A DNA stretch of 64,000 nt from Nipponacmea schrenckii (lineage: Eukaryota; Mollusca; Gastropoda; Lottiidae): NCBI GenBank assembly GCA_030562195.1, contig CM060199.1, forward strand, positions 22,278,338 to 22,342,337, written 5' to 3'. Positions 44,525 through 55,135 of this stretch are shown here, piece after piece (the stretch's first letter is position 1; every line of letters begins with the position of its first letter). The translations under genes were made by a program, and so were the position numbers. The notes beneath the pieces are model-generated. The model was not told the origin of the DNA. It ran no database searches and was given only the letters and a program-made list of their open reading frames with translations.

Positions 44525-45698
44525 TATACGCCCACACATAAATGTGGGCGTATATTGTAGTCGCCCCTGTCTGTCCGTCACAATTGTTGTGAACACGATA
44601 GACCACATTTCTTGATGGATTTTGACCAAATTTGGTGAGTGTGTTTGTTATAACCCATGGAAGAAGCCTGTTGAAAATCAGACCAATCGAAAAATATTCA
44701 AAGAGTTATTGCCCTTGTTTTTGAAAATTTGTTGTGAACACGATTAAGAGTGTGTTTCTTGATGGATTTTGATGAAATTTGGTGTGATTGCTTGTTATTA
44801 CTTAAGGATGAAGCCTATTGAAAATCAGACAAATCGAAAAAAAAAATGGTGAGTTATTGCCCTTGTTCTTGAAAACACATTCATTTTGCGTTCAAAAATG
44901 TGTTGTGGACATGATAGAGAGATGGTTTCTGGATGGATTTTGACCAATTTCGGTGTGTGTGTGTTTGTAATCATCCAAGAATGAATCCTTCTGCCAGCCT
45001 GTCTGTCCACAATTGTTGTGAACACGATAGAGACCACATTTCTTGGTGGATTTTAATGAAACTTGGAATGAGTCTTTGTAATGACCCAAGGATAAAGCCT
45101 ATCGAAAATGAAACCAATCGAAAAATATTTACTATGAGTTATTGCCCTTGTCCTAAAATTCCTTGTGAACACCATAGGGAGCCGGGTTCTTGATGAAATT
45201 TGATGAAACTTGGTGTGAGTGTTTGTTATAACTCGAGGATAGACCCTATTGAAAATCAGACTAATCAAAAAATATTTATTAAGTTATTGCCCTTGTTCTT
45301 TAAAACGTGTTCACTTTATCAGCCTCTGATTCTTTGTAGACTTGATAGAGATCTGGTTTCTTGATAGATTTTGACAAAGCCTGATTGGAGCCTTTTGAAT
45401 TACCCAAAGAAGAAACCGATTGCAAATTTAGCTTACCGAAAAATATTTACCTTGAGTTATTGACTTTGTCCAGAAATTTCTTGTGAATACGATAGGAAGT
45501 TGTGTTCTTGATGTGTTTTGATGAAAGTTGGTGTATTTGTAAAATCCTATTGAAAGCCAGGCAAATCGAACATATCTAATAGAGTTATTGTTCTTTAAAA
45601 CGTGTTAAATTTATTGTTTACAAGACAGAGAGGGCTGGTTTCTTCATGAATAACTAAGACTGCCAATGGTGGGCGTATTACGATGGGTCATCGCTATT
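44525..45698 (-). mobile_element. Hairpin-ended MITE, right copy (inverted)
   Basis: The hairpin at 44525-44554 is identical to that at 43836-43865. The far end (45652-45698) is the reverse complement of 43004-43050. It is longer than the left copy because it has more internal quasi-repeat units. The two copies face each other across a 659-bp spacer. Confidence 0.75.
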
Positions 45699-45959
45699 TT
45701 TCTTTCAAATATTCATATGCACGTGTAGTATTAAATTGTAAAAATAAATGGCTAGTGTTTTGAAATTAGGAGTAAGTCTTAAAGTATGTGATTCAGTATT
45801 GTAATGTTCTGAGATTTGAACATAAAACCAAATATTTCCAGTCCTTTATTTGTATCAAAGTACAGGGTAGGTTACATACTCCAAAAGAGGTGAAGGATGA
45901 GGTGAAAGGCTATAAAAGAAATAAAGCAAATGTATAAGTATACGGAATAAATCATTATT

Positions 45960-47423
45960 CGAACGAACATATACAAAGACAGGGTGGACAAAAAGCTAAA
46001 TGAACTTGAATCCAGTAACCAAATAACTAATAACTCAAGTTTAAACTGAGATCAAGCCGTCACCCACGTCTACCATATGCCAGAGCAACAATTAAGATTC
46101 ACAAAAACCCTATCAAGGCTCGGCTACTCATATGTTGTCGGGATTCTGTATTCTACAACATCGCCCAACACTATCTTGGCACCCTTGGGGAAAACCTCTA
46201 ACTCCTTCATCAAAGACTCAAAAGAATTTGTTACCAAAATGAAGGAACTGCAGAACATCGGGAAAATGTACTCATATGATGTCGTCGACTTAAACACTAA
46301 TGTTCCATTTAAGGATGTGTTGAGTATCATCAGAGAAAAAATATCGGAATTAGATACCCCATTAGATACCATACTAACTACAGATAGCAGTGTCTACCTC
46401 ATTCAGATGTGTATCTCATCTACCTATTTCACTTCACTAATCCACGGTCTACCTATGGGAAGACCTTTGTCATCGCTGATCACTGAAATATACATGACAG
46501 CCTTTGAAGAAAAGACCAACCATGGAAATCTCGCCAATCTGCTGGTTCCAGAAAGTTGATGACACCTTTGTTATGCTTGGAGAAGAAGATGACCCAACTG
46601 CCCTACTTCAACACCTAAATGCTCAGCATCGAAGGATAAAATTCACTATGGAAAAAGAAGAAAATGACTCAATACCCTTTTTGGATGTGAGAAGGTCAGC
46701 TTAAGACATGTGTTTATAGGAAACCTACACATACAGATCAGTATGTGAACTTCCAGTCTAACACCCCTCAACATGTCAAAAGGGCAGCCATCACAACACT
46801 GGTTAGAAGAGCAAAAAGGATTTGTGATCCAGAATACTTTCAACAAGAGTTACAACATATCAAGAATGTATTTTGTATGCACAACAACTATCCTTCCACT
46901 TCTGTTCATGAAGCTATTCGATCAACACTGATGGCAGAACCCACCAACCAACAGCCTGAAACTAACAGAGCCCCAAGCCGCGTAGTTATACCATTGATTG
47001 GAAAGGCATCATACCAAATTAAGAAGATCCTAAAAAAGTCCGTTGGTATTGAAACAGTGTTTTCTGGTAATACAACACTTAAAGACTTGCTCAAAGCCAA
47101 TGCTAAATTGAATCCTTCCAACAACCAAAAGCCTAAAGGATGCGTTTACCGAGTCGAAACCAAAAGACCCCTTGATGTTCGTCTCCAAGACCATCAAGAC
47201 AAACCCGGCAATAAAGGAACATCAGCTGTAGCTGAACAACATCTTGCTATTGGGATAAAAGTAAACTTTAAAATACCAACATACTGACATTCAATAAGCA
47301 TATTGATAAAACCAAGAGACTTCATGAAGCCATCATCATCAGAAGATACCAGCTAGACCTAAACAGAGATGAAGGTGTCAGAATTTCACATGCATATGAC
47401 AAACTTATCCAACTGAATTATTA
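45960..47423 (+). pseudogene. Penelope-like element RT with GIY-YIG remnant
   Basis: Order: ATIKIHKNP, SYDVVDLNTNVPF, HGLPMGRPLSSLITEIYM, KVDDTFVML (Tyr of YVDD missing), RIKFTMEKEENDSIPFLDV, VYRKPTHTDQYV, then ETKRPLDVRLQDH and a final LDLNRDEGVRI. This is the Penelope-like RT and linker order. The GIY-YIG nuclease is deleted between KGCVYR and ETKRPL, removing the C..C..YVG part. Frames change near 46130, 46555, 46700 and 47285. The element would insert by target-primed reverse transcription; this copy is dead. Confidence 0.87.
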
Positions 47424-48084
47424 ATTTGCATAAATTTATTCATACTAGCTTAATAAAACACTTCACTACCCTATGAATAGTTATTTTTTATACGATGTTA
47501 TTCACTATTAATAAATATAATAATCTCTCAACACAGTTGTTTATTTTATCTTCAATTAACCCCTCTTAATTGAATCAGAATTGAATTTTATTTTAAGTAT
47601 CGGTTTCCTTTTTATCATTCCTTTTTAACATTAATGTATTTGTAACAATACAATATTTAATCTCTTGTGTTATTTTAATAATAACTCCCCCTTTAATTGA
47701 ATCAGAATTGAATGTTATTTTAAGTATCGGTTTCCTTTTTATTTTACCTTTTAATATTAATATATTGCAATAATTAAATATTTCATCTCTTGTGTTATTT
47801 TAATAATAAGTACAATGTTATATATATAGTTGCGTATCATGTCTTATCATTCTGTGCCTGAGGACGGCGGGGGAAACACGCCGAAACGTCCCATAAACTT
47901 TAACCAGTGATTGTTGTTCCATAAAGCTGTGCCTATATATCGTATTCACAATTGCTATATGCCATTTAAAAATTTTGTACTAAAAACTTAAGTCCGTGGC
48001 GAAATACTTACATCAATTTTACTTGTATTTAAACCAAAACAAAAAATGAGAATAAAATTCTGTCCATAAAGAAACATTGCCGCC
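47424..48084. repeat. AT-rich region with a 126-bp repeat, Penelope 3' region
   Basis: Two copies, about 126 bp apart, of a block with TTGAATCAGAATTGAAT and AAGTATCGGTTTCC (about 47570 and 47697). Followed by the hammerhead-like motif. No coding sequence. Confidence 0.7.
47850..47895 (+). ncRNA. Hammerhead-ribozyme-like core
   Basis: CTGAGGA (47858-47864), a stem GGCG/CGCC with a 9-base loop, then GAAACGTC. The core order CUGANGA - stem II - GAAA - GUC is that of hammerhead ribozymes, and Penelope-like elements are known to carry minimal ones. Stem III is nearly absent and I could not find a good stem I, and one C next to CUGAGGA is unpaired, so activity is uncertain. Confidence 0.4.
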
Positions 48085-49370
48085 CAGTGTTCAATCTCAG
48101 GTTTTAGAGCGACTTGTAGCTGCTCAGCTTCCCTATTACTTTGCTGTAAATGCACTTAATGAACCACTACAGTCGGCATATAAAAAGTGGATGTAGTACG
48201 GAAACTGCATTTTTGAAAGTTAGTAACGACATTCTGTTGCCCTTGAACTCAAAATGTGATGTGTTCCTCATACTTTTGGATATGTCAGCGGCATTTGATA
48301 CCGTCTGCACAACAGGTTGAACATTTTCAGGTAATGCGCTGGAATGGTTCACGTCTTATCTTTGTGATAGAACTCAACATGTTCAGATTGGTAAAGGCAT
48401 ATCTGCAGCCACACCTCTATCCTAAGGGCACGGTATTTGGACCCGTTCTGATCAGTATATATATTTCGCCCCTATATAATGATATGAAGCTTATGGAATA
48501 GAGTATCATTTGTATGCCGACGACACGCAGATGTAATTTGCGTTTAGTCCGGCTGATGGACCAGTGAAGAGAAAACAGCTAAAGACTTTTATTGCTGAGA
48601 TACGCAAATGGATGGTCAAACTTCCTGTGCTTAAATGGCGACAAGATAATTCGAAAGATTTTCATTTCATGACACTAGTAATCTGGTCGACTTTCCTACA
48701 GTATGTGTAGGCGACAACGATATTCTTGTCGTTTTCGAAGCCAGGAATCTGGTTGTTATTTTTGACAGTGCTCTGGGAATGAAGAAGTAGATTACTAGCG
48801 TCTGTCGTTCGACACGTTTCCACCTTCGTAGAATTGATCTTATCAGGAAATACGACACTCAAATTGCCACTGAACAGCTTGTGCACTCGCTCATCTCTTC
48901 CCGACTTGATTACTGCAATTCTTTATTATGTAGGAGTTGCTAGGTCGCAAATTCAATGCCTTCAGTGCTTACAGAATACAGCTAAGATGATTGTTATACA
49001 GTCAAGGAAGTGTGCGCACATAACTTCAGTGTTTATGGAACTTCATTGACTCCCGATAGAATTCCGTATTATTTACAAACTATTCTCACTTTTAAAGCTT
49101 TGTATCAGTTAGAAAGAAAATATCTATCTCAGCTAGTTCAATGTGTTCTATAAAAATCACTACGATCAAGCAACAGTTTTATACTCGTTAGAAGTGGTGG
49201 GCGAAGTTTTGGTGAACGAACTGGTGATAGAGCATTAGTGTAGCTGCTCCACACCACTGGAACTTGTTGCCATTAGAAATACGTACTGTCACATATCTCC
49301 ATTCGTTTAAGTCACAATTGAAGACACATCTTTTAAAAAGAGCTTTTGATAGTGTAGATTAACCCTTTTA
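48085..49370 (+). pseudogene. CR1/L2-like non-LTR reverse transcriptase, heavily decayed
   Basis: Pieces in order across several frames: STETAFLKVSNDILL, LLDMSAAFDTV, LEWFTSYLCDRTQHVQI, YHLYADDTQM (catalytic ADD), then CLQCLQNTAKM and a C-terminal LH-LPI-FRI-YKLFSLL. This is the CR1/L2/Jockey RT order. More than ten stops or shifts. The endonuclease domain is absent. Confidence 0.85.
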
Positions 49371-49371
49371 A

Positions 49372-50010
49372 TTTTTATACGCCTACATGAATATGTGTCG
49401 TCGCCCCTGTCCGATTGTCTGTCGGTCCGTCAACATTTGTTGTAGACACAATATAAGCTACAATTTTCAATGGATTTTGATGAGACTTGGTATGAGTATT
49501 GAAATTGATAAGGCAGCAGTCAAGTTTGAATCAAGTTGACGATTTTTTTTATGGACTTTCGTTGAGTTACTGCCGTTGACTTAGTAAAATTGCGTTATTG
49601 TGGGTGCAATAGAGGTTACAATTTTCAATGGAATTTGATGAAAACTGGTATGAGAATTGGAATTGACAAGACGGCGGTCAAGATCGAATTTGATTTTCTT
49701 TTATGAACAGTTTTTGAGTTATTGCCAAAACATTTTGTCAAAATTATATTGTTGATGCTATAAAACCTACAATTTTCAACGGATTTTTATGAAACTTGGT
49801 GTAAGCACTGGAATTAATAATTTAAATTGGAAGTTTGAATTTAACAATTTTTCAATGAACAGTTTTTTAGTTGAAATAGAATTACGTCAAAATTCTATTG
49901 TGGTTGCAATAAGAAGCATTTGCAACGGATTTTTATGGACCTTTTTTAATGGCTTTGCTTCGATAAAAAAAAATATAATTGTTAAAACTATAAGTTTACG
50001 TTGAATAAAA
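49372..50010. repeat. Diverged relative of the hairpin-ended MITE
   Basis: Begins TTTTTATACGCCTACATGAATATG and GTCGCCCCTGTCCG, as the MITE copies at 44525 do, then has three quasi-repeats around TACAATTTTCAA(T/C)GGA with GAGTTA(T/C)TGCC. The hairpin arm is mutated. Confidence 0.65.
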
Positions 50011-50210
50011 ACACAATTCCTTCCCGGAGATTTCTATTAGTCTATATTTATTATTTTTTGCTTTGGATTTGAAGTAGCCATAAAGGAAGGGATACAAGTT
50101 TCATCTCCCAAAACTCCCGGTCACCACGGATTACGACCTGCGCGCGGGATACCAGCGGTTGTGACATAGGGGTAATCGGGGACATACTCAGACAAAAAAA
50201 AGAAGAAATA
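50011..50210. other. Short spacer, no gene
   Basis: Contains CCTGCGCGCGGGATACC and an A-rich end just before the 1.1-kb repeat array. Nothing recognised. Confidence 0.4.
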
Positions 50211-53200
50211 AAAGCTAGAATTGCTTACAATTATGAACGTATTTCGAGAGCCTTAAAATATTATGTAGGCTAAATTTGCAATTACCTACATCTAGACAAT
50301 ATATTGAATATCATTTGACCTAGTTTTCAAAGTCATAAAATAATTAGGTCACACCTTCCGTAACGGTTAATGATGGCGAAAATATGAAAATTATCAATTT
50401 TTGCTGTATTTAAGTACACTTATCTCTATGAATTTTTTAAGTAAGCCAAATTAAAAAATATCTACTCGTAGACAATATATTGAATATTATTTGACCTAAT
50501 TTTCAAGGTCATAGATTAAGTGAGTCACACCATCCGTACCCGTTAAAGTGACCTAATTTTGAAAAAATCGAAATTTAAATAATTCGAAAGAAAAAACGAA
50601 ATTTGAAAATCGGTCTCCAAGAAAAGGTAGATAATGATCCATTGTATCTATGTGCTAAATTTCATCAAAATCGGTCTAACAGTAGTGTCTGAATTTCGGA
50701 TTTAAGAATTGTAACGAAAATTCAAAATGGCGGCCGATATGGCAGCTTGACCTAATTATTTAGGTCAAATCAATTACTATTGACAAGTTATTTATAAAAC
50801 AGTTTTCACTTTTCACCTAGCAGTTATAGACCGGAAGTTACGTAATTACGTCATTTGAGGCTAAACCGGAAGTGGAATTTTTTTTTCACATTTTCTCAAA
50901 AATTATAATCATATCGCCTATCAACTGGTAAAGTTTCAAAATTTTACCATTTATATTAAAGGAGAAATCACGGTCTGAAATTTTTGCCAATGACCCTTGA
51001 ATATTGAATTGCAAATCGTGGGTAAAATATTTAACCTAATTGCATAAAACCTATAATTGTTAGTTGACAAATACATTGAAGTTTTCAAATCTGAAAATCC
51101 GGTCAAAATCGAACTGAAAATAAACTTGCTAAAGCAAAAAAACCTGAACTTCCGGTTCTCACTTCCTGTCAGAGATAGAACTTCCGGTTTTGTTTTATTT
51201 GATAATAGAAATAGTTCTAAGATCAACTGTAGATTTAGAATTTCTGCACCTTTTACCAGTTTGTCTGCAAACTCATCCAAGAATTACAAAAAAAAAAAAA
51301 AATAAATAAAATAATCCGAACGATTACAATACGTTTTCGCCGAAGTCGAAATACGTAATAATCCGAACGATTACAATACGTTTTCGCCAAAGTCGAAATA
51401 CGTAAAAAAAAAAAAAAAAAAAACTAGAATTGCTTACAATTATGAACGTATTTCGAGAGCCTTAAAATATTATGTAGGCTAAATTTGCAATGACCTACAT
51501 CTAGACAATATAATGGATATCATTTTACCTAGTTTTCAAAGTCATAAAATAATTAGGTCACACCTTCCGTAACGGTTAATGACGGCGAAAATATGAAAAT
51601 TATCAATTTTTGCTGTATTTAAGTACACTTATCTCTATGAATTTTTTAAGTAAGCCAAATTAAAAAATATCTACTCTTAGACAATATATTGAATATTATT
51701 TGACCTAATTTTCAAGGTCATAGATTAAGTGGGTCACACCTTCCGTAGCCGTTAAAGTGACCTAATTTTGAAAAAATCAAAATTTAAATAATTCGAAAGA
51801 AAATACGAAATTTGAAAATCGGTCTCCAAGAAAAGGTAGATAATGATCCATTGTATCTATGTGCTAAATTTCATCAAAATCGGTCTAACAGTAGTGTCTG
51901 AATTTCAGATTTAAGAATTGTAACGAAAATTCAAAATGGCGGCCGATATGGCAGCCTGACCTAATTATTTAGGTCAAATCAATTACTATTGACAAGTTAT
52001 TTATAAAACAGTTTTCACTTTTCAACTAGCAGCTATAGAACGGAAGTTACGTAATTACGTCATTTGAGGCTAAACCGGAAGTGGATTTTTTTTTTTCACA
52101 TTTTTTCAAAAATCATAATCATATCGCCTATCAACTGGTAAAGTTTCAAAATTTTACCATTTATATTAAAGGAGAAATCACGGTCTGAAATTTTTGCCGA
52201 TGACCCTTGAATATTGAATTGCAAATTGTGGGTAAAATATTTAACCTAATTGCATAAAACCTATAATTGTTAGTTGACAAATACATTGAAGTTTTCAAAT
52301 CTGAAAATCCGGTCAAAATCGAACTGAAAATAAACTTGCTAAAGCAAAAAAACCTGAACTTCCGGTTCTCACTTCCTGTCAGAGATAGAACTTCCGGTTT
52401 TGTTTTATTTGATAATAGAAATCATTCTAAGATCAACTGTAGATTTAGAATTTCTGCACCTTTTACCAGTTTGTCTGCAAACTCATCCAAGAATTACAAA
52501 AAAAAAAAAAAAAAATAAAACTAGAATTGCTTACAATTATGAACGTATTTCGAGAGCCTTAAAATATTATGTACGCTAAATTTGCAATTACCTACATCTA
52601 GACAATATATTGAATATCATTTGACCTAGTTTTCAAAGTCATAAAATAATTAGGTCACACCTTCCGTAACGGTTAATGATGGCGAAAATATGAAAATTAT
52701 CAATTTTTGCTATATTTAAGTACACTTATCTCTATGAATTTTTTAAGTAAGCCAAATTAAAAAATATCTACTCGTAGACAATATATTGAATATTATTTGA
52801 CCTAATTTTCAAGGTCATAGATTAAGTGGGTCACACCTTCCGTAGCCGTTAAAGTGACCTAATTTTGAAAAAATCGAAATTTAAATAATTCGAAAGAAAA
52901 TACGAAATTTGAAAATCGGTCTCCAAGAAAAGGTAGATAATGATCCATTGTATCTATGTGCTAAATTTCATCAAAATCGGTCTATCAGTAGTGTCTGAAT
53001 TTCGGATTTAAGAATTGTAACAAAAATTCAAAATGGCGGCCGATATGGCAGCTTGACCTAATTATTTAGGTCAAATCAATTACTATTGACAAGTTATTTA
53101 TAAAACAGTTTTCACTTTTCACCTAGCAGTTATAGACCGGAAGTTACGTAATTACGTCATTTGAGGCTAAACCGGAAGTAGAATTTTTATTTCACATTTT

Positions 53201-53600
53201 TTCAAAAATTATAATCATATCGCCTATCAACTGGTAAAGTTTCAAAATTTTACCATTTATATTAAAGGAGAAATCACGGTCTGAAATTTTTGCCGATGAC
53301 CCTTGAATATTGAATTGCAAATCGTGGGTAAAATATTTAACCTAATTGCATAAAACCTATAATTGTTAGTTGACAAATACATTGAAGTTTTCAAATCTGA
53401 AAATCCGGTCAAAATGGAACCGAAAATAAACTTGCTAAAGCAAAAAAACCTCAACTTCCGGTTCTCACTTCCTGTCAGAGATAGAACTTCCGGTTTTGTT
53501 TTATTTGATAATAGAAATCATTCTAAGATCAACTGTAGATTTAGAATTTCTGCACCTTTTACCAGTTTGTCTGCAAACTCATCCAAGAATTACAAAAAAA
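50211..53600 (+). repeat. Three tandem copies of a 1.1-kb A-tailed repeat
   Basis: Copies begin CTAGAATTGCTTACAAT at about 50215, 51425 and 52518, and end AAGAATTACAAAAAA at about 51298, 52512 and 53606. Copies are highly similar. Open frames of 82-83 codons (51057, 52267, 53363) are the same repeat-encoded frame and show no protein pattern. Each copy has several CCGGAAGT/ACTTCCGG words and ACGTAATTACGT. An inverted copy lies at 61926-63030 and a partial one just after. Confidence 0.92.
51303..51410 (+). repeat. 47-bp repeat with imperfect palindrome, two copies
   Basis: Units contain AATAATCCGAACGATTACAA and TACGTTTTCGCC-AAGTCGAAATACGT. They sit between copies 1 and 2 of the 1.1-kb repeat. 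The same unit occurs at 61408-61455 and, inverted, twice at 61833-61925. Confidence 0.88.
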
Positions 53601-53606
53601 AAAAAA

Positions 53607-55135
53607 ACTAGAACCGTTAGACGGTACCAAGGCAGTGCGCGTCCCTTCTATTGCATGGGTGAAACGTTGCATTTATAATATCCAATTCCATAATAATAAC
53701 TAGACCTGTTTGTAACAATTGTGCAGCTTCCGAGATATTTAGAATGTGTTATATCTCCTGGCTGTCATTAAAAATAGAACGTAATCACGCCTACTCAGTA
53801 TAATGACTTGTTTTGATTGGTTGCGATACTTAAACTGGAAATGTCAAAATTTGTCTTGACCAAACGATAAGAAATTAACACAATTTTGACTTTTTCCCCT
53901 GTTGCATTATTTCTTAACTCTTTTTGTAACATTTATATCTGTTTAATTAGTGTGTAAAACAAAACGTCGAAAAAAAAAATTTTGTGGTCATAAAGGGACA
54001 TAAACCTTATTTGAGAATAAAAATTGATCTCGGTTTAAAATTAACTTTCCAGATCGTTGATACTTTTAATTTGTTTATTTATTTATTTATCAATCTTAAT
54101 TTAGGTGTAGTAGGAACATTAGATCCTGCAATTTGTGGCAAGTTGCCATGGTATAACATAGAGCCATAAAATTAACAGCGCGGCTTTACATCTTTAAGAG
54201 AGTATTTTATAGAGTTGCGCCCCTTATACCACTAGTCCTCTCAACTGTACATTATTTTTGCTTAAGAGAATATCATTTAAAATTCTAAAGGTTGTCTTTT
54301 CCCTTTCCCAAATATTCCATATCATACATCGCCCACAACGAGAAATGAACAATCATTCCTTTTATTTAAGATATATAATATCTTTGAATCATTTTAACTG
54401 GATTAATTTTTAATCGAAAAAAAATCAAAATCAAAATAACAATTAAAAAATCGGTTTCCATATATATTTCGGCAATAGATTCTATATACATGTACTCAAA
54501 ATAACACAAATTGAATTATCTTCCGAGACCCTTTTTCGATTTAAAGAGTTAGTATAGAAGAAATTACAAAATTTGCAAATTTAAAACGTGCAATTTTGAT
54601 CAAAAATCAAGTGTTATACACCTTTGGGAAAAGAATAACTAGACCTGTTTGTAACAGTTCTGCTGCTTTGGGGCTATTTAGAATTTGTTGGTCTCCTGGC
54701 TGTCATTTAAGGATGTAGATTATTGGGAGAGATGATTTATTCTGATTTAACAGTGACATTTGAGCTTGTTAATAGACTTTAATAAAAATTACAAAATTTG
54801 CAAATTTAAAACGTGCAATTTTGATCAAAAATCAAGTGTTATACACCATTGGAAAGAAAAACTAGACCTGTTTGTAACAGTTCTGCTGCTTTCGGGCTAT
54901 TTAAAATTTGTTGGTCTCCTGGCTGTCATTTAAGTGACAGTGATGATTTAACACGTGACATTTGAGCTTGTTAATAGACTTATTTCGGCAATAGATTCTA
55001 TATACATGTACATCAAAATAACACAAATTGAATTATCTTCCGAGCCCCTATTTCGATTTAAAGAGTTAGTATAAAAGAAATTACAAAATTTGCAAATTTA
55101 AAACGTGCAATTTTGATCAAAAATCAAGTGTTATA
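53607..55135 (+). repeat. Dispersed repeat family (ACTAGACCTGTTTGTAACA)
   Basis: The word ACTAGACCTGTTTGTAACA followed by CTCCTGGCTGTCATT recurs at 53699, 54637, 54866 and, after the pogo element, 58442. Between occurrences, AAAATCAAGTGTTATACACC and TTTCGGCAATAGATTCTATA are shared. It is non-coding. It continues at 58424-60470 on the far side of the transposon. Confidence 0.8.

Noticed and set aside
51057..51305. 82-codon frames in each 1.1-kb repeat copy
   Set aside because: Conserved only because the repeat copies are recent; composition is not protein-like and ends run into the A-tail.
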